A stretch of 6,226 nucleotides of DNA from an uncultured Verrucomicrobia subdivision 3 bacterium (GTDB taxonomy: Bacteria > Verrucomicrobiota > Verrucomicrobiae > Limisphaerales > UBA11358): NCBI GenBank assembly GCA_903921455.1, contig CAIXPZ010000187.1, positions 1 to 6,226 of the forward strand, read 5' to 3'. This document shows, one piece after another, positions 1-5,963 of the stretch (positions are counted from its first letter, which is position 1; the number at the start of each line of letters is the position of its first letter). The position numbers and the translations under genes are program-made. The notes under the pieces were generated by a model, which was not told where the DNA came from, ran no database searches, and saw only the letters and a list, made by a program, of their open reading frames with translations.

Positions 1-493
1 AGAAAGCACGGTAGCCAGTGTGGTATTCGGAAAGTTTCGCGCCGATGAGAATGTTTTCGGCCAAAGTGAGAAAACGGTTGGCGATGTATTTCCAGCCGGG
101 CATGCCGCCTTGCAGCGAGTAGCCGCCGAGAATGCGGCTGGCGAGGACGCAGGGATGCAGACCGTTGGCGATCATCGAGGCGAGCGCGGGGATGAGCTTC
201 GGTGTGTATTGATAATCCGGGTGCACCATGATGACGATGTCCGCGCCAGCTTCGAGCGCGAGGCGGTAGCAGGTCTTCTGGTTGCCGCCGTAGCCGGTGT
301 TTTTCTCATGCACATGGACGCGGACGCCAAGGAGCTGTGAAGCGACTTTGACGGTGTCATCGCGGCTGCGGTCATCCACGAGAATAATCAAATCCACGAT
401 GCCCTGCTGATGCACCTCGTCCACGGTCTGGGTGACGGTCTTGGCCGCGTTGTAGGCGGGCATGACGACGACGATTTTCTTGCCGTTATACAT
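1..493 (-). CDS. Family 2 glycosyltransferase (N-terminal part, runs off the left edge)
   Basis: Reading the minus strand from the ATG at 493-491 gives 164 open residues with no stop before the window edge, so the C-terminus is missing. The N-terminus shows the nucleotide-binding strand of a GT-A fold (KKIVVVMPAYNAAKTV, residues 5-20), then VDDRSRDDT (39-47), matching the family's usual DDxSxDxT. NTGYGGNQ follows at 65-72, a probable metal/donor-binding acidic site in HPDYQY (91-96), and EYHTGYRAF at the visible end. This combination is typical of GT2 enzymes of the dolichyl/polyprenyl-phosphate sugar synthase type, which transfer a sugar from a nucleotide donor, often to a polyprenyl phosphate at the inner membrane; the exact substrate cannot be read. 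No clear Shine-Dalgarno precedes the start, but a good promoter lies about 50 bases upstream. It is divergent from the sigma factor gene. Family is confident; substrate and full length are unknown. Confidence 0.9.
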   Translation of the reverse strand, partial: MYNGKKIVVVMPAYNAAKTVTQTVDEVHQQGIVDLIILVDDRSRDDTVKVASQLLGVRVHVHEKNTGYGGNQKTCYRLALEAGADIVIMVHPDYQYTPKLIPALASMIANGLHPCVLASRILGGYSLQGGMPGWKYIANRFLTLAENILIGAKLSEYHTGYRAF

Positions 494-583
494 TTGCGCG
501 GAATGCTGCCGGAAGCGAAGGCGCGGGTGAAGTGAAAAATAATTATACAAATTCCGCCCGGCGGGTGTCTATGGATTGAAACG
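494..583. other. Divergent intergenic spacer (90 bases)
   Basis: This spacer separates the start codons of the leftward glycosyltransferase and the rightward sigma factor. The left half is GC-rich; the centre (about 535-553) is an A/T-rich block containing the leftward -10 box. On the plus strand the same block reads TATACA (544-549), a possible but weak -10 for the sigma gene, with no recognisable -35 at the right distance. No GGAAC/CGTC pair expected of a classical autoregulated ECF promoter was found. No small ORF or RNA gene is supported. Confidence 0.5.
542..571 (-). promoter_or_regulatory. Predicted sigma-70-type promoter for the glycosyltransferase
   Basis: On the minus strand a TAGACA hexamer (571-566, five of six matches to the -35 consensus) is followed after 18 bases by a perfect TATAAT (547-542). 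Transcription would start near 535, giving a leader of about 40 bases before the ATG at 493. The match is strong for a GC-rich genome and the box sits in the only AT-rich patch of the divergent spacer. The promoter is predicted from sequence only. Confidence 0.6.
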
Positions 584-1213
584 ATGATGGAAAATAGCGA
601 AATCCACTGGTGCGAGCCGCTCTACGACGCAAAGGCGGCGGAACTGATTTTGTATGGCCGGGCGCTGGGCCTGGGCCACGGCGAGGCGGAGGACGTGTTG
701 CAGGAGACCTTCGTGGCGCTGGCGCAAATGGCCTTTCCGCCGGCGAAACCGGAGCATTATTGCGTGCGGAGCTACCGGAACCGCGCGCTGAACCACAAGC
801 GCACGCTCTGGCGGCGGCTGACGCGCGAATGGGAAGTCTTTGCGGACGGCCACCTTTTGGGCAACGGCCGGCATTGGTTCGAGAAATCGCCGGAGGAAAC
901 GCTGGAAGAAAAGGCTTTGCAGGAGGCGACGGTGCGGGCGCTGGCGGAACTGCCGGTGGACCAGCGGGAGGTCATCGTATTGAAGATCTGGCACGGCTGC
1001 ACGTTCGAGGAAATCGGCGGGCTGCTGGAGGTTTCGCCGAACACGGTGGCGGGGCGCTACCGCTACGGCTTGCAGAAAATCAAAACCAAACTGGCCGCCG
1101 TCGCGCTATCGCGCTATGGCGCGCCGCAGAAAGGAGCCGTTTATGAAAGAACTGAATGTGACGGAAGCGCAATTGCGTTCCTGGCAACCACGCCGGCCGG
1201 CGGCCGGGCTTAA
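584..1213 (+). CDS. ECF-type RNA polymerase sigma factor (sigma-70 family)
   Basis: The 209-residue product has the two-domain layout of an extracytoplasmic-function sigma factor. Region 2 covers about residues 12-82: the core-binding helix carries AEDVLQETFVALAQ (35-48) and the promoter-recognising part includes YRNRALNHKR (64-73). A linker of about 25 residues leads to region 4 (about 108-170), with LAELPVDQREVIVLK (120-134) and the -35-binding helix-turn-helix around FEEIGGLLEVSPNTVAGRYR (141-160). There is no region 1.1 or 3. The protein should bind core polymerase and direct it to a specific regulon. The last 20-odd residues lie beyond the fold and are encoded where the next gene overlaps, so they may be poorly constrained. 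ATG codons at 584 and 587 are both possible starts; neither has a clear Shine-Dalgarno. Translation of the downstream gene is probably coupled. The family call is firm; its target promoters are unknown. Confidence 0.93.
   Translation: MMENSEIHWCEPLYDAKAAELILYGRALGLGHGEAEDVLQETFVALAQMAFPPAKPEHYCVRSYRNRALNHKRTLWRRLTREWEVFADGHLLGNGRHWFEKSPEETLEEKALQEATVRALAELPVDQREVIVLKIWHGCTFEEIGGLLEVSPNTVAGRYRYGLQKIKTKLAAVALSRYGAPQKGAVYERTECDGSAIAFLATTPAGGRA
1130..1136 (+). promoter_or_regulatory. Strong Shine-Dalgarno inside the end of the sigma gene
   Basis: AAAGGAG lies six bases before the ATG at 1143. It decides the start of the small membrane protein: the alternative in-frame ATG at 1116 has no such site. 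It is the only canonical ribosome binding site seen in front of any gene here. Confidence 0.8.
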
Positions 1214-1511
1214 ACAAAAAATTTTATCCAATGCCGCCGCGACGCCGACCGTGACTTGGCGGTGGGCTTATCTCACGCCGACGCTGGCGTGTCTCATGTT
1301 GACGCTGATGGCCTTCAACCATGGCGATGACGGCCTCGGCCAAAAAACCGTGCGGAGCATGGTGGGGAGCAATCAAAGCGCGGTCGCGTATGCCGCCGGC
1401 GGGGAACAAACCGCGCAAAACCACCTTGCCAGCATCACTTTTGATTGGACAAACCATAGTGGTTTCAAGTCTATTATCGGTTTTACGCAGACAACCAATT
1501 TCAGCAACTAA
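1143..1511 (+). CDS. Small single-pass membrane protein, possible sigma-factor partner
   Basis: This 122-residue product is not a protein I can name. The N-terminal part (1-39) is charged and starts with a helix-like stretch including LRSWQPRRPAAGLKQKIL (11-28). One hydrophobic segment follows at about residues 40-58 (WAYLTPTLACLMLTLMAF), then a polar, Gly/Asn/Ser/Thr-rich tail of about 64 residues with few charges. The basic residues before the segment predict an N-in, C-out orientation. The gene overlaps the sigma gene by 71 bases in another frame and ends 9 bases before the DUF2723 gene. Size, topology and position fit a membrane-anchored anti-sigma or sigma-modulating protein, as is common downstream of ECF genes, but no zinc-binding HxxxCxxC anti-sigma motif is present and the assignment is by context only. 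The start at 1143 is chosen for its Shine-Dalgarno. Confidence 0.72.
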   Translation: MKELNVTEAQLRSWQPRRPAAGLKQKILSNAAATPTVTWRWAYLTPTLACLMLTLMAFNHGDDGLGQKTVRSMVGSNQSAVAYAAGGEQTAQNHLASITFDWTNHSGFKSIIGFTQTTNFSN

Positions 1512-1520
1512 TCGTCAACA

Positions 1521-4500
1521 ATGGAAACACCAAAACCGACCAACGCCAAAGATTCGGCCGCCAAACCGAAGGATGCCAAATCCACTGCGCCCGTCGCGCC
1601 CGCCGTCCCTGTCAAAGTGCCGCCGATGTTCCGCAAGTTCGACTGGCTGGCGCTGATCATCACGTTCGCCTCGGTCTGGGCGGTTTATCTGTGGACGCTG
1701 GCACCGGAGCTGACGCTGGAAGATTCGGGCGAACTGTGCACGGGATCGTTTTACGCGGGCATTCCGCATCCGCCGGGCTATCCGTTTTGGGCGGTGTATA
1801 GCTGGTTTTGGACGTTCATCCTGCCCATCGGCAACGTGGCTTGGCGCGTGGAAGTCGGCCAATCGTTCGCGGCGGCGATGGGCTGCGGTCTGCTGGCGCT
1901 GATGGTGTCGCGCGGCAGCAGCATGCTGATTGAGGGCCTCGAGGATTTGAAAGACATCCCAGCCCGCTGGGAAAACCTGATTTGCACGGTGTCCGGCTGC
2001 GTGTCCGGCGCACTGCTGGGGCTAGGCGGCTTCATGTGGAAGGAATCGGTGGTGATCAACCGCATCTCGGTGTTCGGCGTGCCGTGGATGATTCTCATGC
2101 TGGTGCTGCTGATGCGGTGGATGTATGCGCCTCAGCAGCGCCGCTACCTTTATCTGGCGATGCTCATCTTCGGCTGGTGCGCGACCATCCATCAAAGTCT
2201 TCTCCTGAGCGCGCCGGGCGTGGAAATCCTGATTGCCTTCATCTCGTTCAAGTTGGGTCGCGACCTGTTCATCGGGAACAGCATAATCTATTTTGTTATT
2301 CTTTATTTCATCAGCGCCGGAACCGTGCCGGCGTTGAACGCGATGACGTTCACGGAAAAAACCATTTTCCACATCATCGGGATGGGATCTATTTTGTCGG
2401 CGGGCTGGCTGTGGACAAAGACGGGGAAGTTTTTGACGGAATGGAAATCGGTTCTCATCATGGGTGTGATGTGGGGGCTGGGCGTCTCGGTCTATTTCTA
2501 TTCGGCGATCTCGGGCATGACAGATCCGCCGATGCAATGGGGCTATCCGCGCACGGTGGAAGGGTTTTTCCACATGTTGAGCCGTGGCCAATATGCCAAT
2601 GGGGAAGCCAACAACCCCTTTCAAGACCCGACGCGATTCGCGTTCCAGATCTGGTATTTGGTCGAGGGCTTGGCGCAGTCGTTCAGTTGGGTCTATCTAT
2701 TCATCGGCGTAATCCCGTTCCTGTTTTTGAAACGGATGCACCAGCGGGAACGCGCCTGGATTCTGGGGGTGAGCACCATTTATTTGTTCCTGTCCGTGCT
2801 GCTGGTCATCCTGCTGAATGTCAGCGCCGACCGTTCCACTTCCGAATTGAACAAAGTTTTCTTCACTGCCTCGCACGCCTTGTTTGCGATGATGATCGGG
2901 TATGGTCTGACGATTCTGGCTGCGTATGTCGCGACGCATTACGAAAAAATCCGGCGCTGGTGTTTTATCGGCGGCGGCGTGGCTGTCTTGCTGGCTATCT
3001 ATTGTCTGGTGGACGCCATTGGCAAACTCTTTTTTAGCCAAGCCGGGCAGATGCGTATCAGCGGCGGGTTGCTATCCTTCATTCATTTCATTCATTATCC
3101 AAGTTTTTTCCAAGTGGACGGCAACTGGCACATGGTTTGGGTGTCACTCTCCAAATGGGGCGGCTGGAGTTTTCTAGCCATAGGGCCGGACGGCCAATTT
3201 GGCTTCTCCGAAATATTTCATTGGATCGGCCAGGCCTTTGCCAAGGATCAATACGGTTTGCCGGTTTTTTCCAGCCTCATTCTCATTTCGCTGCCGGTCA
3301 TTTTCCTGCTCGCGCTGCTCGTCTATCGCAAGCGTGGCCCGGTGCTTATCCTGCTCGCCTTGTTCACCGTCACCCCGTTCTGCTCCGGCTTGACGCACTG
3401 GTATAAATGCGAACAGCGCAACCACTGGTTCGGCTACTGGTTTGGCCACGACATGTTCACGCCGCCGTTCCAGGACCCGAAGACCGGCAAATTGAGCTAC
3501 GACAACACGCTCCGCGCTGACCTCCTGAAAGATCCGAAGAACGCCAAGCTCGTCTATCCTGAAATGGCGCGCGACACCGTGCTCTTTGGCGGCACCGACC
3601 CCGGCCGGTTCTGCCCGACCTACATTATTTTCTGCGAGAGCTTCATCCCGCACCGCTGCCAGCCCGAGCAGGACCAGAAATTCGACCGCCGCGACGTTTA
3701 CATCATCACGCAAAATGCGCTGGCCGACGGCACCTATCTCGACTATCTGCGCGCGCAATACAACCGCTCCAAGCAGATTGATCCGCCGTTCTTCAGCGAG
3801 CTTTCCAAATATCTGTTCAGCATCGCGTTCGGGCCGGCCAATTCTGATTCCGGCATTTTTGGGGCCGTGAACAAATCGCTGTTCAACGTGCTGGATCGGC
3901 CGTTCACCGCGTGGGGCAACTACGTCGAAACCTACCGGCGCGCCCAGGGCGTTTATCCGCCGAAGGAAATTTACATCCCCACGCCCGAGGATTCGCAGCA
4001 CTGCTTTGAGAATTATACCGAGGATGTCCGCAAGCGCGCCGAGCTTAACCAGCTCGCCCCCGGCGAGGATGTGCATGTCGAGAACGGCCGCGTCCAGGTT
4101 TCTGGCCAGGTCGCCGTCATGAAAATCAACGGCCTCCTCTGCAAGGTCATCTTCGACAACTGCCCGACCAATGAATTCTACGTCGAGGAAAGTTTCCCGC
4201 TCGATTGGATGTATCCCTACGAAACCCCGTTCGGCGTCATCATGAAAATTAACCGCAATCCGCTGCCCGAACTCACGCCGGAGATTTTTGATCTCGACCA
4301 CAAATTCTGGAACGACTTCACCACGCGCCTTTGCGGCAGTTGGATCACTTACGACACCAGCATCAAGGAAATCGCCAGCTTTGTCGAAAGCACCTACATC
4401 CGGAATAATTACACGGGCGTCACCGGCTCCCGCGCCTTTGTCCGCGACGACGACGCGCAGAAGGCCTTCTCCAAACTGCGCAGTTCGCAGGCCGGCATGT

Positions 4501-5264
4501 ATGCGTGGCGACTCAGCCCGCAATGCCCGCCGGAATATCGCCAGAAGACCGCCGCCAGCCAGGCCGCGCTCATCCGCGAAACGGATTACGCCTTCAAGCA
4601 GGCGTTTGCCTTCTGCCCTTACAGCCCGGAAGCCGTCTATCGCTACATCAACTTCCTGCTGCCGCTCGGACGTTTTGATGACGCCCTGCTCATCGCCGAG
4701 ACCTGCAAAAAACTGGATCCTTATAACGACCAGATCACCGGCCTCATCAAAAATTTGCAGGACTACAAAAAGCAAAACGACGAGCGGACGAAAGCCGTCA
4801 GCCAGATTGGGCAGATGGAAGACACCGCCCGCACCAACCCCGGCGACGTCCACAACCTCATCACGCTCGGTATCACCTACGCCCAGATGCAGCAGACCAA
4901 CCGCACGCTGGAACTTTTTGACCAGGCGCTCGCCAGCCCTAATCTGAAATACGCCGACGCCGGTGCCATTGCCGGCTATTACTCGCAGATTCAAAACCTG
5001 CCCAAGCTCATCAAGGCTCTGGAAAAACTGGCCGACCTCGCGCCCGGCCAGCCGGAACCGCGTTATGACCTCGCCGCGCTGGAAGCCTACCTCGGCCAGA
5101 CCGCGCCCGCGCTGACCAACCTCAAGGCCGCCCTCGATTTGAGCGCCCAGCGCCTCAAAGCCAATCCCGCTGCGCCCGACCTGCTCCCCAAAGCCCGCAC
5201 CGACGAGCATTTGAACAACCTCCGCGCCTTGCCGGAATTTCAGAAGCTCGTCTCGCCGCAGTGA
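1521..5264 (+). CDS. DUF2723 (GT117-like) multi-pass membrane glycosyltransferase with TPR C-terminus
   Basis: The 1247-residue protein starts with a Lys/Pro/Ala-rich cytoplasmic tail (1-38). Roughly 15-16 hydrophobic segments follow between residues 42 and 623, for example 42-60, 154-172, 253-272, 412-433, 582-602 and 606-622. After the first segment comes the DUF2723 signature LTLEDSGEL (64-72) with HPPGYP (83-88). The acidic residues lie in the first external loop, where GT-C enzymes place the catalytic carboxylate. DPPMQWGYP (335-343) and RGQY (355-358) are further family-like motifs. A soluble region (about 624-1010) holds GGTDPGRFCPTY (690-701) and DRRDVYIITQNALADGTYL (722-740). Four TPR-like units of about 34 residues follow at 1033-1067, 1106-1139, 1143-1175 and 1176-1210. 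The family is related to protein O-mannosyltransferase-type GT-C enzymes using polyprenyl-phosphate sugars; donor and acceptor here are unknown. There is no Shine-Dalgarno, so coupling to the upstream gene 9 bases away is likely. Codon endings shift from G-rich to C-rich about halfway through. Confidence 0.88.
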   Translation: METPKPTNAKDSAAKPKDAKSTAPVAPAVPVKVPPMFRKFDWLALIITFASVWAVYLWTLAPELTLEDSGELCTGSFYAGIPHPPGYPFWAVYSWFWTFILPIGNVAWRVEVGQSFAAAMGCGLLALMVSRGSSMLIEGLEDLKDIPARWENLICTVSGCVSGALLGLGGFMWKESVVINRISVFGVPWMILMLVLLMRWMYAPQQRRYLYLAMLIFGWCATIHQSLLLSAPGVEILIAFISFKLGRDLFIGNSIIYFVILYFISAGTVPALNAMTFTEKTIFHIIGMGSILSAGWLWTKTGKFLTEWKSVLIMGVMWGLGVSVYFYSAISGMTDPPMQWGYPRTVEGFFHMLSRGQYANGEANNPFQDPTRFAFQIWYLVEGLAQSFSWVYLFIGVIPFLFLKRMHQRERAWILGVSTIYLFLSVLLVILLNVSADRSTSELNKVFFTASHALFAMMIGYGLTILAAYVATHYEKIRRWCFIGGGVAVLLAIYCLVDAIGKLFFSQAGQMRISGGLLSFIHFIHYPSFFQVDGNWHMVWVSLSKWGGWSFLAIGPDGQFGFSEIFHWIGQAFAKDQYGLPVFSSLILISLPVIFLLALLVYRKRGPVLILLALFTVTPFCSGLTHWYKCEQRNHWFGYWFGHDMFTPPFQDPKTGKLSYDNTLRADLLKDPKNAKLVYPEMARDTVLFGGTDPGRFCPTYIIFCESFIPHRCQPEQDQKFDRRDVYIITQNALADGTYLDYLRAQYNRSKQIDPPFFSELSKYLFSIAFGPANSDSGIFGAVNKSLFNVLDRPFTAWGNYVETYRRAQGVYPPKEIYIPTPEDSQHCFENYTEDVRKRAELNQLAPGEDVHVENGRVQVSGQVAVMKINGLLCKVIFDNCPTNEFYVEESFPLDWMYPYETPFGVIMKINRNPLPELTPEIFDLDHKFWNDFTTRLCGSWITYDTSIKEIASFVESTYIRNNYTGVTGSRAFVRDDDAQKAFSKLRSSQAGMYAWRLSPQCPPEYRQKTAASQAALIRETDYAFKQAFAFCPYSPEAVYRYINFLLPLGRFDDALLIAETCKKLDPYNDQITGLIKNLQDYKKQNDERTKAVSQIGQMEDTARTNPGDVHNLITLGITYAQMQQTNRTLELFDQALASPNLKYADAGAIAGYYSQIQNLPKLIKALEKLADLAPGQPEPRYDLAALEAYLGQTAPALTNLKAALDLSAQRLKANPAAPDLLPKARTDEHLNNLRALPEFQKLVSPQ

Positions 5265-5266
5265 TT

Positions 5267-5294
5267 TCAAATCTCAAATCTCAAATTTGAAATT
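5267..5294 (+). repeat. Four-unit heptamer array after the DUF2723 gene
   Basis: Four consecutive 7-base units read TCAAATC, TCAAATC, TCAAATT and TGAAATT, starting two bases after the stop codon. The array contains the perfect 10-base palindrome TCAAATTTGA (5281-5290). It also forms most of an inverted repeat, ATTTCAAAT (5264-5272) against ATTTGAAAT (5285-5293), with a 12-base loop. The stem is almost all A/T and has no T-run after it, so it is a poor intrinsic terminator. A second array of the same unit number lies after grpE. Confidence 0.7.
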
Positions 5295-5312
5295 CACGGA
5301 GCGTCTTGCCCG

Positions 5313-5341
5313 TTGCCCGACCTTTGCGCCTCTGCTATGCT
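5313..5341 (+). promoter_or_regulatory. Predicted promoter for grpE-dnaJ
   Basis: TTGCCC (5313-5318, four of six matches to -35) is followed after exactly 17 bases by TATGCT (5336-5341, four of six matches to -10). A TG one base before the -10 (5333-5334) gives an extended -10. Initiation would be near 5348, which leaves about 25 bases before the ATG at 5373 but almost no leader for the ATG at 5352. No CIRCE (HrcA) inverted repeat and no sigma-32-like CCCCAT box were seen, so heat-shock control of a known type is not evident. Sequence prediction only. Confidence 0.45.
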
Positions 5342-5372
5342 GGGCGTCTGAATGTTTGGCCGTAAACCGTCT

Positions 5373-5930
5373 ATGAGCAAAAACAAAACCCATTCGCCCC
5401 CGCCGGAAGCGGACGACGCGCTGCCCGCGCCGTTGCCGCCGCCCACGCCGGAGCAGATTGAGGAACTCAAGTCCCGCGCCGCCAAAGCCGACGAGAATTG
5501 GGAACGTCTGCTCCGCACCACCGCCGACTTCGATAATTTCAAGAAGCGCGCCGCCCGCGAAAAAATCGAGAGCGCGCAATACGCCACCTTCTCGCTGCTC
5601 CAAAAAGTTCTGCCCGTCCTCGACAACTTCGAAATGGCCCTCGCCGCCGCGCAGTCGGCCAAGGATGACAAGCTCGCGTCGCTGCAGTCCGGTGTGCTCA
5701 TGATCCAGCAGCAGTTGAAAAGTGTGCTCACCGAAACCGGCCTGGAGGAGATTGACGCCGCCGGCAAGCCATTCGACCCGAATTTTCACGAAGCCGTTTC
5801 CGAGCAAGAATCCGCCGAGGTCGCCGAGGGCAACGTCCTCCTACAGCTTCGCAAAGGCTACAAGTTCAAGGATCGTCTGCTGCGTCCCGCCACCGTCATC
5901 GTCGCGAAACCGCCGGCGGCTGGGGTTTAA
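5373..5930 (+). CDS. grpE: GrpE, nucleotide exchange factor of the DnaK chaperone
   Basis: GrpE drives ADP release from DnaK and so resets the Hsp70 cycle in the cytoplasm. From the ATG at 5373 the product has 185 residues, normal for the family. A disordered, Pro- and Ala-rich start (about 1-25) leads into the long dimerisation helix (about 26-84), which contains RTTADFDNFKKRAAREK (48-64), typical of GrpE. VLPVLDNFEMAL (79-90) follows. The compact C-terminal beta domain that contacts DnaK carries the family signature from PFDPNFHEAV (133-142) through VLLQLRKGYKFKDRLLRPA (155-173) to VIVAK. An in-frame ATG at 5352 would add seven residues (MFGRKPS); I prefer 5373 because the predicted promoter would start transcription only about 4 bases before 5352. 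Neither start has a Shine-Dalgarno. dnaJ follows after 33 bases in the same direction, so the two are probably co-transcribed. Confidence 0.95.
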   Translation: MSKNKTHSPPPEADDALPAPLPPPTPEQIEELKSRAAKADENWERLLRTTADFDNFKKRAAREKIESAQYATFSLLQKVLPVLDNFEMALAAAQSAKDDKLASLQSGVLMIQQQLKSVLTETGLEEIDAAGKPFDPNFHEAVSEQESAEVAEGNVLLQLRKGYKFKDRLLRPATVIVAKPPAAGV

Positions 5931-5933
5931 TTC

Positions 5934-5961
5934 GCAATCCACAATCTTCAATCCGCAATTA
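5934..5961 (+). repeat. Four-unit heptamer array between grpE and dnaJ
   Basis: Four 7-base units read GCAATCC, ACAATCT, TCAATCC and GCAATTA, with a shared NCAATCY core. The array begins three bases after the grpE stop and ends two bases before the dnaJ ATG, so it makes up nearly the whole spacer and occupies the place where a ribosome binding site would be. Unit length and copy number match the array at 5267-5294. Confidence 0.65.
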
Positions 5962-5963
5962 GC

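Noticed and set aside
20..340. A 106-codon plus-strand frame at the left end
   Set aside because: It is antisense to the glycosyltransferase, whose motifs (PAYN, DDRSRDDT, GYRAF) are unmistakable on the minus strand.
494..583. Autoregulated ECF promoter (GGAAC-type -35 with CGTC-type -10) before the sigma gene
   Set aside because: GGAAT occurs at 500-504 but no CGTC-like box lies 16-17 bases beyond it.
1116..1142. Upstream ATG giving a nine-residue longer small membrane protein
   Set aside because: It has no Shine-Dalgarno of its own, while the ATG at 1143 has AAAGGAG at ideal spacing.
1982..3037. A 351-codon plus-strand frame inside the DUF2723 gene
   Set aside because: It is His/Arg-rich, non-hydrophobic and without motifs, lying in another frame under well-supported membrane segments. 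It is a GC-driven shadow.
3077..3098. Repeated TTCATTCATT-like string
   Set aside because: It simply encodes FIHFIHY in the membrane protein, with two imperfect units and no sign of expansion.
3174..5270. A 698-codon open frame on the minus strand, antisense to the second half of the DUF2723 gene
   Set aside because: It opens with TTG and has no recognisable domain, with long runs of Val/Gly/Glu/Arg typical of the complement of C-ending codons. The plus-strand frame shows clear family motifs and TPRs over the same bases, so the antisense frame is a shadow.
5264..5293. Intrinsic terminator after the DUF2723 gene
   Set aside because: The 9-base stem is almost entirely A/T, the loop is 12 bases and no T-run follows. 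It is better described as part of the heptamer array.
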